Shown here piece by piece: positions 38,035-45,908 of a stretch of 64,000 bases of DNA. The notes beneath the pieces were generated by a model. The model was not told the origin of the DNA. It did not search any database and saw only the letters and a program-made list of their open reading frames with translations. The position numbers and the translations under genes are program-made. How positions within the stretch are numbered: the stretch's first letter is position 1; each line of letters begins with the position of its first letter. The stretch covers positions 62,001-126,000 of the forward strand of contig NZ_KB849710.1 in NCBI RefSeq assembly GCF_000368825.1. The letters are read 5' to 3'. Source of the stretch: Acinetobacter ursingii DSM 16037 = CIP 107286 (GTDB taxonomy: Bacteria; Pseudomonadota; Gammaproteobacteria; Pseudomonadales; Moraxellaceae).

Positions 38035-38667
38035 GTGAAGACGTTGTTCAAACAAACCCTTACTGCAAGTGTATTATCTACTCTTCTTGCAGGTACTGCA
38101 TTTGCTGCGCCAGCAGAAGCGCCACCAGCATTTATTAAACGTGTTGCCGATAATTTTATTTCGCGTTTACAGGCAGATCATGCCAAGCTGCAAAACAATC
38201 CGACTGCTGTAAAAGCAATTGTACGTCAAAATCTTGATCCATATATTGATTCGCAAGCGTTTACCCGCATTGTGATGGGAACTTATGCGACCAATCAAAA
38301 CAGTACCGCGGCGCAACGTGCGCAGTTTGAAAAGAATTTCCGTGAAACTTTGATTGAAAACTATGGTACTGCGTTTGCAAAATATAGTAATCAAAGCTAT
38401 ACCATGCGCCCTTATAAAGAAACGGGTAGTCGTAACCCTGTGGTGACGATTGATTTTAGTAATAAAGGCGACAAGATTCCTGTTTCTTTCCAGCTTACTG
38501 ATGCTGGCAGTCAGTGGAAAATTCGTAATATCAATGTGTCTGGTATTGATTTAGGTTTGCAATTCCGTAACCAGTTTGCTGCAACGGTACAGCGTAATGG
38601 TGGTAATTTGGACAAAGCCATTGCCAACTTTAAGCCAGATGCTGATGCGGCTGTAAACAAAAAATAA
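38035..38667 (+). CDS. mlaC: Mla periplasmic phospholipid-binding protein
   Basis: The 210-residue product starts at a GTG with AAGGAG 9 bases upstream and has a signal peptide cleaved after TAFAA at about residue 25. The MlaC family shuttles single phospholipids between the outer-membrane MlaA complex and the inner-membrane MlaFEDB complex. PYIDSQAFTRIVMGTY and the beta-rich VPVSFQLTDAGSQWKIRNINVSGIDLG-type stretch are characteristic. No mlaA is in the window. Confidence 0.95.
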   Translation: MKTLFKQTLTASVLSTLLAGTAFAAPAEAPPAFIKRVADNFISRLQADHAKLQNNPTAVKAIVRQNLDPYIDSQAFTRIVMGTYATNQNSTAAQRAQFEKNFRETLIENYGTAFAKYSNQSYTMRPYKETGSRNPVVTIDFSNKGDKIPVSFQLTDAGSQWKIRNINVSGIDLGLQFRNQFAATVQRNGGNLDKAIANFKPDADAAVNKK

Positions 38668-38680
38668 GTGAAGGTTTATT

Positions 38681-38974
38681 GTGATTGAAATCGTCGATCA
38701 GCACTTGGTGCTATCAGGAAAGATTGATTTTGACAATGCGCAGACGGTTTATCAGGATGGTCTGCGTTTGATTCAACAACATCAACACTTTCCTTTGGTG
38801 GTGAATTTAAGCCAATTACAGCATGGCAGTACTTTGGCATTGGCGGTTTTGGTGCAATGGCTAAGAAAAACACCAAATGCACAAGGGTTACATTTTCAGG
38901 ATGTACCAGAAAAAATGCTCAAAATTATCCAGTCTTGTCATTTACAGGATGATTTAACCCTGCTGCACAGTTAA
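38681..38974 (+). CDS. mlaB: Mla STAS-domain subunit
   Basis: The 97-residue protein is a lone STAS domain starting at GTG 38681, with LVLSGKIDFDNAQTVYQDG and VVNLSQLQHGSTLALAVLVQWL. MlaB binds MlaF and supports its activity. The conserved Thr of the STAS switch lies in GSTLAL. It is the last gene of the operon and is followed by a strong terminator. Confidence 0.92.
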   Translation: MIEIVDQHLVLSGKIDFDNAQTVYQDGLRLIQQHQHFPLVVNLSQLQHGSTLALAVLVQWLRKTPNAQGLHFQDVPEKMLKIIQSCHLQDDLTLLHS

Positions 38975-38986
38975 TTAAATTTCAAT

Positions 38987-39017
38987 AAAAAAAGCACCGA
39001 ATCTCGGTGCTTTTTTT
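38987..39017. terminator. Bidirectional terminator after the mla operon
   Basis: A perfect 14-bp stem with a 3-base loop (38987-39000 with 39004-39017), flanked by seven A and seven T, between mlaB and corA. Confidence 0.95.
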
Positions 39018-39029
39018 ATATCGATAATT

Positions 39030-40043
39030 TTAAACCCATTTCTTCCAGCGGAAGTACATCATCGGCCCGACAAATGAAACCATCAAAATTGCTGCAACAA
39101 TTAAAAAACTCAAAGCACCATGGGCAAAGGGTAACTCCGTTGTATTCATCCCATAAATACTGGCAATCAACATCGGTGGCGCAAGCATACTCGGTAAAAT
39201 CGAGAATCGACGAATGGTATCGTTCTGCTCGGTATTAATGAATCCAGATGTAGTATCGAGCAAGAAGCGAACTTTCTGGAATAAAAATGCATCATGTTCG
39301 ACCAGTGAGCGAACGTCTTCACTCAACTCGCGAATGTCCGCATCATAAATATGACTGCCCAAAGCACGTGGACGAGATAAAAAGGTCAGGACACGACGTA
39401 AATCAATCAGACACAGTTGTGCTTTACCCAGTACGTCTTCTTGTTGTGCCAGACGGGTAATCATGTCATCCAGATCTAAAATCTTTTCACGATGATGGTT
39501 ATTGAGCACTTCTGTAGAATATTTTTCCAAGTCCTTGTGGATATCTTCGAGGATATCCGCAAGCTCATCCAGTTTAGCTTCGAGTAAACCGAGTAAAATC
39601 CAAGTCGGATCTTTATAATCCATGTCATAGTCGTTACGTCGTGCACGGGCACGAAATGCACGAAACGCCACCAGCTTTTCACCACGCATGGTAAATAGCC
39701 GATCTTTATGTAAAATAAATGCGACCGTTTGCACCGTTGCTAAGATATGACTGGTGTCTTCATTATCGCCATCGACCTGATAATTTTTATTTTTCGTTAA
39801 AAAATAGGTACTGATATGCAAAATGCCATCATCATCGCGGTAAAATCGGGCAGAGGATGAAATGTCTTCAAGTGACTTGAGGGTAGGTAGATTTCGGTCA
39901 TAGGCATCAATGACCCATTGTTGCTCTTCTTGAGAGGGTGCAATTAAATCGATCCAGACCAGATCCTGATGTAGATCAAAACCACCATTAATGGTTGCAT
40001 CTTCAAGGCTACCGCGCTCTGTGGCGTAAAAGGCTTCAAGCAT
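39030..40043 (-). CDS. corA: CorA-family magnesium/cobalt transporter
   Basis: The 337-residue protein has a large N-terminal cytoplasmic domain and two C-terminal membrane helices. The diagnostic YGMN motif (about residues 294-297, ASIYGMNTTELPF) lies at the end of the first. It forms a pentameric Mg2+ channel. The acidic, Arg-rich middle (about 130-210) is the long stalk helix. The protein ends in basic residues (RWKKWV), as usual. The closest subgroup (CorA or ZntB-like) cannot be settled by eye. Confidence 0.9.
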   Translation of the reverse strand: MLEAFYATERGSLEDATINGGFDLHQDLVWIDLIAPSQEEQQWVIDAYDRNLPTLKSLEDISSSARFYRDDDGILHISTYFLTKNKNYQVDGDNEDTSHILATVQTVAFILHKDRLFTMRGEKLVAFRAFRARARRNDYDMDYKDPTWILLGLLEAKLDELADILEDIHKDLEKYSTEVLNNHHREKILDLDDMITRLAQQEDVLGKAQLCLIDLRRVLTFLSRPRALGSHIYDADIRELSEDVRSLVEHDAFLFQKVRFLLDTTSGFINTEQNDTIRRFSILPSMLAPPMLIASIYGMNTTELPFAHGALSFLIVAAILMVSFVGPMMYFRWKKWV

Positions 40044-40200
40044 AATGTCTTTTCTCCCTTGCGCAGTATGGATAAATTTGATGGGTGTATTTTAGACAAG
40101 GATTCACTTAAAAACACTCATTGTTGTCGTTTTTTCTGAAAAAATCTTGCTAAAGCTTATATTGTAAGCATGACAGCTTAAAAACATGGTTAAAAGTTTT

Positions 40201-40785
40201 ATGAATTCAATTTGTATTTTTTGTGGTTCAGCAGTTGGGAATGATCCTTTATTTTTACAAGCCGCTCAGTTGACAGGTGAAACCATTGCCAGACAGGGCA
40301 AAACACTGGTGTATGGCGGTGGTCGCTCAGGACTGATGGGTGTGGTTGCAGATAGTGCCTTGCAGGCAGGCGGCCGTGTGATTGGAGTCATTCCTACCGC
40401 TTTGGTTGATCGTGAATTGGCTCATCCCAATCTAACTGAATTGCATATCGTAAAAAATATGCACGAGCGTAAAACCAAAATGGCTGAACTTTCGGATGGT
40501 TTTATTGCTTTGCCAGGCGGAGCAGGTACACTGGAAGAAATTTTTGAACAATGGACGTGGTCACAGTTGGGCATTCATCAAAAACCCTGTGCTTTTTTAA
40601 ATATTCAGGGTTTTTATGATGATTTACTCAAAATGATTCAAGGAACTGTAGAGCGAGGCTTTACTCAGTCACGTTTTGTCGAGAAGTTAATTGCATCAGA
40701 TCAGATTGATGTGATTTTAAATGCCTTTGAGCATTATCAACCTGCCGCGCCGAAGTGGGGTGCACAAACGCAAGTTCATCCTTAA
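40201..40785 (+). CDS. LOG-family (TIGR00730) Rossmann-fold protein
   Basis: The start at 40201 (MNSICIFCGSA) matches the family's canonical beginning; ATG 40186 would add five residues. The 194-residue product carries KTLVYGGGRSGLMG and the nucleotide-binding PGGAGTLEE signature. Plant LOG and bacterial relatives release free cytokinin or purine bases from nucleoside 5'-monophosphates. In bacteria the role is probably nucleotide salvage or stress-related and is not settled. It is upstream of, and possibly co-transcribed with, the Nudix gene. Confidence 0.9.
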   Translation: MNSICIFCGSAVGNDPLFLQAAQLTGETIARQGKTLVYGGGRSGLMGVVADSALQAGGRVIGVIPTALVDRELAHPNLTELHIVKNMHERKTKMAELSDGFIALPGGAGTLEEIFEQWTWSQLGIHQKPCAFLNIQGFYDDLLKMIQGTVERGFTQSRFVEKLIASDQIDVILNAFEHYQPAAPKWGAQTQVHP

Positions 40786-40800
40786 CATTGAGACAGCGCT

Positions 40801-41226
40801 GTGGAAAAAGTTGATGTGAAAAAAAGCACTGCCAAGAGAATTACCGTTGCCGCGGCGATTATTTTAAATGAGGCAGGTGAGCTCTTGGTGGTGCGTAAGA
40901 AAAATACTCACGTGTTTATGCAGGTGGGCGGTAAGTTAGAAGTAAATGAGCCGCCTGAACAAGCGATTGCAAGAGAAATCAAAGAGGAAATCGGCTGTGA
41001 TATTCAGATTGATCAGTTTGTCGGACGTTTTGAAACAGCAACGGCTAATGAGCCCGATCATCAATTGGTAAGTTATGTTTATTTGGCGCAATTAAAGCAG
41101 ACGCCGCAGATTGCAGCCGAGATTGCCGAAATGAAATGGGTTACGCTAGATGATCAAGTTACAGCACTTGCACCATTAACGCGTGAAGTGGTGATGCCAT
41201 GGTGTCGAAAGTATTTAAATATTTAG
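40801..41226 (+). CDS. Nudix hydrolase
   Basis: The 141-residue protein starts at GTG 40801, 15 bp after the LOG-family gene. The Nudix box GKLEVNEPPEQAIAREIKEEIG (about residues 46-67) matches Gx5Ex7REUxEExGU completely. Such enzymes cleave nucleoside diphosphates linked to another moiety, and many clean up oxidised or unusual nucleotides. The substrate cannot be deduced. Adjacency to the LOG-family gene suggests nucleotide metabolism. Confidence 0.9.
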   Translation: MEKVDVKKSTAKRITVAAAIILNEAGELLVVRKKNTHVFMQVGGKLEVNEPPEQAIAREIKEEIGCDIQIDQFVGRFETATANEPDHQLVSYVYLAQLKQTPQIAAEIAEMKWVTLDDQVTALAPLTREVVMPWCRKYLNI

Positions 41227-41232
41227 CGATTT

Positions 41233-41883
41233 TTAAGTTTTGGCGTTTTGATTTGTTGCTGCTGCAATACAACATGCGTAAATCTGCTGGCATCCTAATT
41301 CGTGTAATGCTTGATGCAACGCATAAATTGAGCTGCCAGTCGTGACGACGTCATCAATGATCAAGACTTTTCGGTAGCGAATTTTGGGTTTCTCTAACAG
41401 AACAAACTGCTGTTCTATGCCTTGAATCCGCTCTATTCGATTCAGTCCTTTTTGAGAATGTTGTTCAAGTCGATGAATCGGTTGCCAGACGGGAATATTG
41501 AGTTTCTTTGCCAGTTGTTGTGCCAAGAGCAAAGATTGATTATAACCGCGTTCGATCAAACGTGCCTCCGAGATCGGCATGGGGACAATCGCCTGAACTT
41601 TAGGATATTTCATCTGGGCAAGGAGTTGATCGAGTAAGGGTTGGTGATGTAATTTTTGTTCGTATTTAAACTGCTGTAAAATACGATCGATCGGATAATC
41701 ATAGTAACAGGCCGCCATGATCTGTAATTCATGCCGATGGATCGGCTGTTTCAGCCAAGGCAATTGCTCCCAGCAACTTTTACATAGAACATAATGCTTT
41801 AAACGTGGACTGGATTCACACAGACGGCAGGGTAAAAGTTTTTGCCCAAGCTGTTGCATGGAGGCTTTAATATCATCAAACAT
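41233..41883 (-). CDS. ComF-family phosphoribosyltransferase-like protein
   Basis: The 216-residue product (ATG 41883) has an N-terminal zinc-ribbon-like segment (LLPCRLCESS...YVLCKSCWEQL, CxxC pairs) and a phosphoribosyltransferase domain with VLIIDDVVTTGSS near the C-terminus. ComF proteins are linked to DNA uptake in naturally competent bacteria, and Acinetobacter is often competent. Its start overlaps the recG stop by 8 bases, so the two are coupled. Confidence 0.9.
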   Translation of the reverse strand: MFDDIKASMQQLGQKLLPCRLCESSPRLKHYVLCKSCWEQLPWLKQPIHRHELQIMAACYYDYPIDRILQQFKYEQKLHHQPLLDQLLAQMKYPKVQAIVPMPISEARLIERGYNQSLLLAQQLAKKLNIPVWQPIHRLEQHSQKGLNRIERIQGIEQQFVLLEKPKIRYRKVLIIDDVVTTGSSIYALHQALHELGCQQIYACCIAAATNQNAKT

Positions 41884-43921
41884 AAGCATAGCGAGGTGCC
41901 TCGGGTAGCCAACGTTTCAGTAATGCATCGGCTTGTTTTGGATAGTTTTTTAATACCTGTTCTGCCACATAATGTGCCTGTGTCAGCAAATGATCATCAC
42001 GCTCCAGACGTGCTACGCGAAAGCCAATATCACCCGTTTGTTTGGTTCCTAATAATTCTCCAGGGCCGCGAATTTCCAGATCTTTTTCCGCAATCACAAA
42101 ACCATCGTTACTTTCTCTTAAAATGGATAATCTTTCATGTCCATTTTGCGATAAAGGCGTTTTATAGAGTAAGGCACAAAAACTGGCGGTTGCACCTCGC
42201 CCGACGCGACCACGTAATTGATGGAGTTGGGAGAGTCCAAGCCGTTCAGCATTTTCAATCACCATAATAGAAGCATTTGGGACATCTACCCCGACTTCAA
42301 TGACTGTGGTGGCAATGAGTAGTTGCAATTGATTGTCTTTAAATGCTTGCATGACATTTTGCTTTTCATCTGCTTTCATTTTGCCATGCACTAGACCGAT
42401 ATTCAGTTCAGGAAAGCGTTCTTTCATTTCCTGATACGTTGCTTCAGCTGCTTGAGCATCAAGGGTTTCCGACTGCTCGACCAGTGTACATACCCAATAG
42501 GCTTGTTTACCTTCACGACAATTACTGGCAATACGATTTAAAACCTGTTCACGTCGATCAAGTGGAACGGTGACAGTCTGAATAGGAGTACGTCCCGGCG
42601 GAAGCTCATCGATAATAGAGGTGTCCAGATCCCCATAGGCACTCATCGCCAGTGTACGTGGAATCGGGGTGGCGGTCATGACCAACTGATGTGGTGTAAG
42701 TTGATCATTCCCTTTATTGCGAAGTGCCAAACGTTGATCGACCCCAAATCGATGTTGTTCATCAATAATCACCAAACCTAATTTGGCGAATTCAACAGTA
42801 TCCTGAAATAACGCATGAGTACCCACTACCAATTGTGCTTCGCCAGTTTTAATAGTTAGTTCAGCCTGTGTACGAGCCTTCCCTTTTTGTTTTCCAGACA
42901 GCCACGCGACTTGTATCCCTAGTGGTTCAAACCAGCGTTTAAAATTTAGATAATGTTGCTCGGCCAAAATTTCAGTCGGTGCCATCAGCGCGACTTGCCA
43001 TCCTGCTTCTAGTGTATGACAAGCAGCGACAGCGGCAACCAGGGTTTTGCCTGCGCCGACATCACCTTGTACCAAGCGTAGCATGGGTTTGTTTTGCTTG
43101 AGATCGATGACAATTTCTTTGGACACTCGTTTTTGGGCCTGTGTCATTTCAAAGGGTAATTGGGCGAGTAAGGCTTTGGCAAGTGTCTTGCTTGGGCTAA
43201 AACTGGGAGAAGCAATTTGTCGAATATAGGCACGTCGGGTGAGTAAACTGACCTGATGTGCGACCAGTTCTTCAAAAATCAGTCGTTGCTGTGCGGGATG
43301 TGAACCTTGTGCCAATTGCTGCATATTGGCATCGACAGGGGGTTCATGGATATACTGTAAAGCTTGTTTCAGCGCATAACCATTGGTGTATTGTTCAGGC
43401 AATAATTCTGGTAAATGATCGCTGTATTGTCTGAGTGCCTGTTTGACATATTCACGCAGTTTGGGTTGAGTCAGTCCTTCTGTACTGGGATAAATCGCAG
43501 TGAGCTGAGTTTTAGGTAAAGCGCTATGATCAGTGACCAGTTGTATTTCAGGATGATACATCTCTAAGCCGCGCGCGCCGACTCGAACTTCCCCAAAAAC
43601 ACGTAAACGATGACCTGCTTTTAACTTATCAGTCAGATTTTTATAAATATGATAAAAGCGTAAGGTAACTTTACCTGAGTCATCTTGCAGTAAAGCGGCC
43701 AGAGATTTACGTTTTCCAGGTGGAAAGTCCAGAGCTTTGACTTCACCTTCAAGCAAATAGCTGCGTCCCACCACCAGTTGGTTCATGGGAATGACCGTGC
43801 TACGATCTTCATAGTCACGCGGCAGGTGAAAAAGTAGATCATCGGTAGTGAAAATATTAAGTTTTTCCAAAAGTGCAGCGGCAGCACCACCGACACCCTG
43901 TAACTGCTGGACTGAAGTCAT
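41876..43921 (-). CDS. recG: ATP-dependent DNA helicase RecG
   Basis: The 681-residue helicase rescues stalled replication forks and migrates Holliday junctions. The N-terminal wedge domain (about 1-220) is followed by superfamily 2 motifs: Walker A GDVGAGKT (about 285-292), DEQHRFG and motif VI QLRGRVGRG. The C-terminal TGDIGFRVARL tail is typical of RecG. Length is close to E. coli RecG (693). comF follows with overlap. Confidence 0.97.
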   Translation of the reverse strand: MTSVQQLQGVGGAAAALLEKLNIFTTDDLLFHLPRDYEDRSTVIPMNQLVVGRSYLLEGEVKALDFPPGKRKSLAALLQDDSGKVTLRFYHIYKNLTDKLKAGHRLRVFGEVRVGARGLEMYHPEIQLVTDHSALPKTQLTAIYPSTEGLTQPKLREYVKQALRQYSDHLPELLPEQYTNGYALKQALQYIHEPPVDANMQQLAQGSHPAQQRLIFEELVAHQVSLLTRRAYIRQIASPSFSPSKTLAKALLAQLPFEMTQAQKRVSKEIVIDLKQNKPMLRLVQGDVGAGKTLVAAVAACHTLEAGWQVALMAPTEILAEQHYLNFKRWFEPLGIQVAWLSGKQKGKARTQAELTIKTGEAQLVVGTHALFQDTVEFAKLGLVIIDEQHRFGVDQRLALRNKGNDQLTPHQLVMTATPIPRTLAMSAYGDLDTSIIDELPPGRTPIQTVTVPLDRREQVLNRIASNCREGKQAYWVCTLVEQSETLDAQAAEATYQEMKERFPELNIGLVHGKMKADEKQNVMQAFKDNQLQLLIATTVIEVGVDVPNASIMVIENAERLGLSQLHQLRGRVGRGATASFCALLYKTPLSQNGHERLSILRESNDGFVIAEKDLEIRGPGELLGTKQTGDIGFRVARLERDDHLLTQAHYVAEQVLKNYPKQADALLKRWLPEAPRYAYV

Positions 43922-43959
43922 ATCTCTCCAAGTCAGGACCCTTTACATCAGGATCATGC

Positions 43960-44793
43960 ATGCATATTTTATTTATTGGTTATGGTAAAACATCTCAATG
44001 CGTTGCCCAATTTCTATTTGAACAGAACTCGAATCAACAGCGACATCAAATTACCACAATTAGCCGTAGCCCGAAAACAGATGTGTACGCGAATCACCTC
44101 ATTCAAGATGTGCATGACCTTAATCTGGACAATCTTGCACCAATTGATTTGGTCTATGTGGCTTTGGCGCCCTCAGAAAGTAATGTAGAGGTCTATCGTC
44201 AAACCTATCTGGATTCAGTTGAACCAATCGTTCAAGCATTAAAATCACATCCTGTACAAAGGATTATGGTGCTGTCATCGACACGGGTTTATGGTGAACA
44301 TCAGGGCGAGCGAGTCGATGATGAATCGCCCATTCAACCTGTAGATGAGCAAGGACAAATCTTGCGTGATATGGAATTAAAATGGCGGGCAGCATATCCG
44401 AAACAGACCGTGATAATTCGCCCTTCTGGGATCTATGGTCAATCGGTTGCGCGTTTAATAAAAATGGCAGAAAACACCATTAGTTACCCAAAGATTCATT
44501 ATAGCAACCGCATTCATATTGATGATCTGGCAAGATTTTTAGCGGATTTATCGACATTAAAAAATGTTGATTCGTCTTATATCGTGACCAATAACCACCC
44601 TTTAGCTTTACATGAAATTATCTTGTGGTTTCAGCAACAACTCGATTTGCCAAAGCTACAATTGAGCAGTCAGGAAATTTCAGGAAAACGCTTATATGCA
44701 ACACGGATGCTCAAAACAGGATTTAAATTACAGCATCCGGTTTGCTTTAATGACTATACAATCTGCCTGAAACAACATAGGCAAAGCCAATAA
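43960..44793 (+). CDS. YeeZ-like NAD-dependent epimerase/dehydratase (atypical SDR)
   Basis: The start at 43960 (MHILFIGYGKTSQ) has AGGA 7 bases upstream; the longer frame from 43873 overlaps recG and adds unlike sequence. The 277-residue product has an N-terminal Rossmann motif (FIGYGKTSQ), VYVALAPSE and VLSSTRVYGEHQGERVDDESP, the typical SDR-e STxxVYG layout. The Tyr-x-x-x-Lys pair is not conventional, so catalysis on sugar nucleotides is doubtful. Function unknown. Confidence 0.8.
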   Translation: MHILFIGYGKTSQCVAQFLFEQNSNQQRHQITTISRSPKTDVYANHLIQDVHDLNLDNLAPIDLVYVALAPSESNVEVYRQTYLDSVEPIVQALKSHPVQRIMVLSSTRVYGEHQGERVDDESPIQPVDEQGQILRDMELKWRAAYPKQTVIIRPSGIYGQSVARLIKMAENTISYPKIHYSNRIHIDDLARFLADLSTLKNVDSSYIVTNNHPLALHEIILWFQQQLDLPKLQLSSQEISGKRLYATRMLKTGFKLQHPVCFNDYTICLKQHRQSQ

Positions 44794-44863
44794 TTTAATT
44801 AAACTCAAGAATGCGGCAACATCTACAATTAAATTAAACCGATAAATACAAGATTGGTGGAAG

Positions 44864-45850
44864 ATGTTTAAACAGGCATTTGGAAGCTTGCTTCTGCTCA
44901 TCGTGGTGCAACAGGTGGCAGCGGTTGAAAAGACATGGTGTGTATATGATCCAGTCGGTGCGCAAGGGGATATTACCCGACGTTTAAAAGAGATTGCGCT
45001 TTATGCACAGCGTGATCAGGTCAATTTGCAACTTAAAATTTATCAGCATGAAACAGAGGCTATTGCACAATTTAATCAGAAAAAATGTTCAGGTCTGGTC
45101 GCAACCAACTTTAATACTCGAAACTATAATGCATTTATGGGAAGTACGGCTGGTGTGGGATTTATCACAAATAATATAACCGCGCAGCATTTTATTCAGT
45201 TGTTGAACCAACCTGCATTACGTTCTGCCATGCAACAAGGAGAGTATGAGGTGGTCGGGTTTATTCCTGTGGGAATGACCTATATGATGCTCAAAACGCC
45301 AACGCTTTATAAAGTGACAGACCTAAAAAATAATCGGATTGGTGTTTTGGCTGAAGTTCCGCCCCAAACGGCTTTGGTGCGTAGTGTGCGTGCACAGCCT
45401 GTTGCCTTGAGTTTTGATAATGCAATCAAGGCCTTTAAAAATAATCAAGTGGATATTTTACCTGTCCCTGTTTATGCTTTACTTGCTTATAATCTGAGAA
45501 AAGAGTTTGGTGAATCGACCCGAGTCATCAATTTTCCAGTGGTTTATGCGGGCTTAAATATTGTAATTCGCGCTGCTGAATACCCATCAGATTTTGGTGT
45601 GAATATGCGGCATTGGTTTGCAGGACAAGCACGGGTATTGGTAGGGCAAGTGATACGCTGGGAAAATCGATTACCCGCGTATTATTGGATGGATGTGTCT
45701 GCCACTGAGAAACAAGCTTATAATGTGGTCATTGCTAAAGTACGCAATCAATATTCCCAGAACTTTTTTTATGATCCGCGCTTTGTCAAACTGATCAAAA
45801 AATTACGCTGTAAAGATGAACCGCAATATTTTGAGTGTCAGATCTGGTAA
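44864..45850 (+). CDS. Putative periplasmic solute-binding protein (DUF6091-type)
   Basis: The 328-residue product has a signal peptide (cleavage after QVAA at about residue 20) and a solute-binding-like fold. WCVYDPVGAQGDITRRLKEIALYAQ starts the mature protein. FNTRNYNAFMGSTAGVG and RIGVLAEVPPQTALVRSVRA form the central strands, and Cys residues are at the ends (CSGLV; CKDEPQYFECQIW). It looks like a binding protein, but no transporter genes are adjacent, so the partner and ligand are unknown. Confidence 0.75.
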   Translation: MFKQAFGSLLLLIVVQQVAAVEKTWCVYDPVGAQGDITRRLKEIALYAQRDQVNLQLKIYQHETEAIAQFNQKKCSGLVATNFNTRNYNAFMGSTAGVGFITNNITAQHFIQLLNQPALRSAMQQGEYEVVGFIPVGMTYMMLKTPTLYKVTDLKNNRIGVLAEVPPQTALVRSVRAQPVALSFDNAIKAFKNNQVDILPVPVYALLAYNLRKEFGESTRVINFPVVYAGLNIVIRAAEYPSDFGVNMRHWFAGQARVLVGQVIRWENRLPAYYWMDVSATEKQAYNVVIAKVRNQYSQNFFYDPRFVKLIKKLRCKDEPQYFECQIW

Positions 45851-45854
45851 ATCA

Positions 45855-45880
45855 AACATGGCAACCGAAGTTGCCATGTT
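45855..45880. terminator. Hairpin between convergent genes
   Basis: AACATGGCAAC (45855-45865) pairs perfectly with GTTGCCATGTT (45870-45880) across a CGAA tetraloop. There is no T-run directly after it, so termination strength is uncertain. Confidence 0.6.
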
Positions 45881-45908
45881 GAGCTCAAATTTTAGATGAC
45901 AGGATCAT

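Noticed and set aside
43873..43959. Upstream extension of the epimerase-like gene
   Set aside because: Overlaps the recG start and adds residues before the Rossmann strand; ATG 43960 with AGGA is better.
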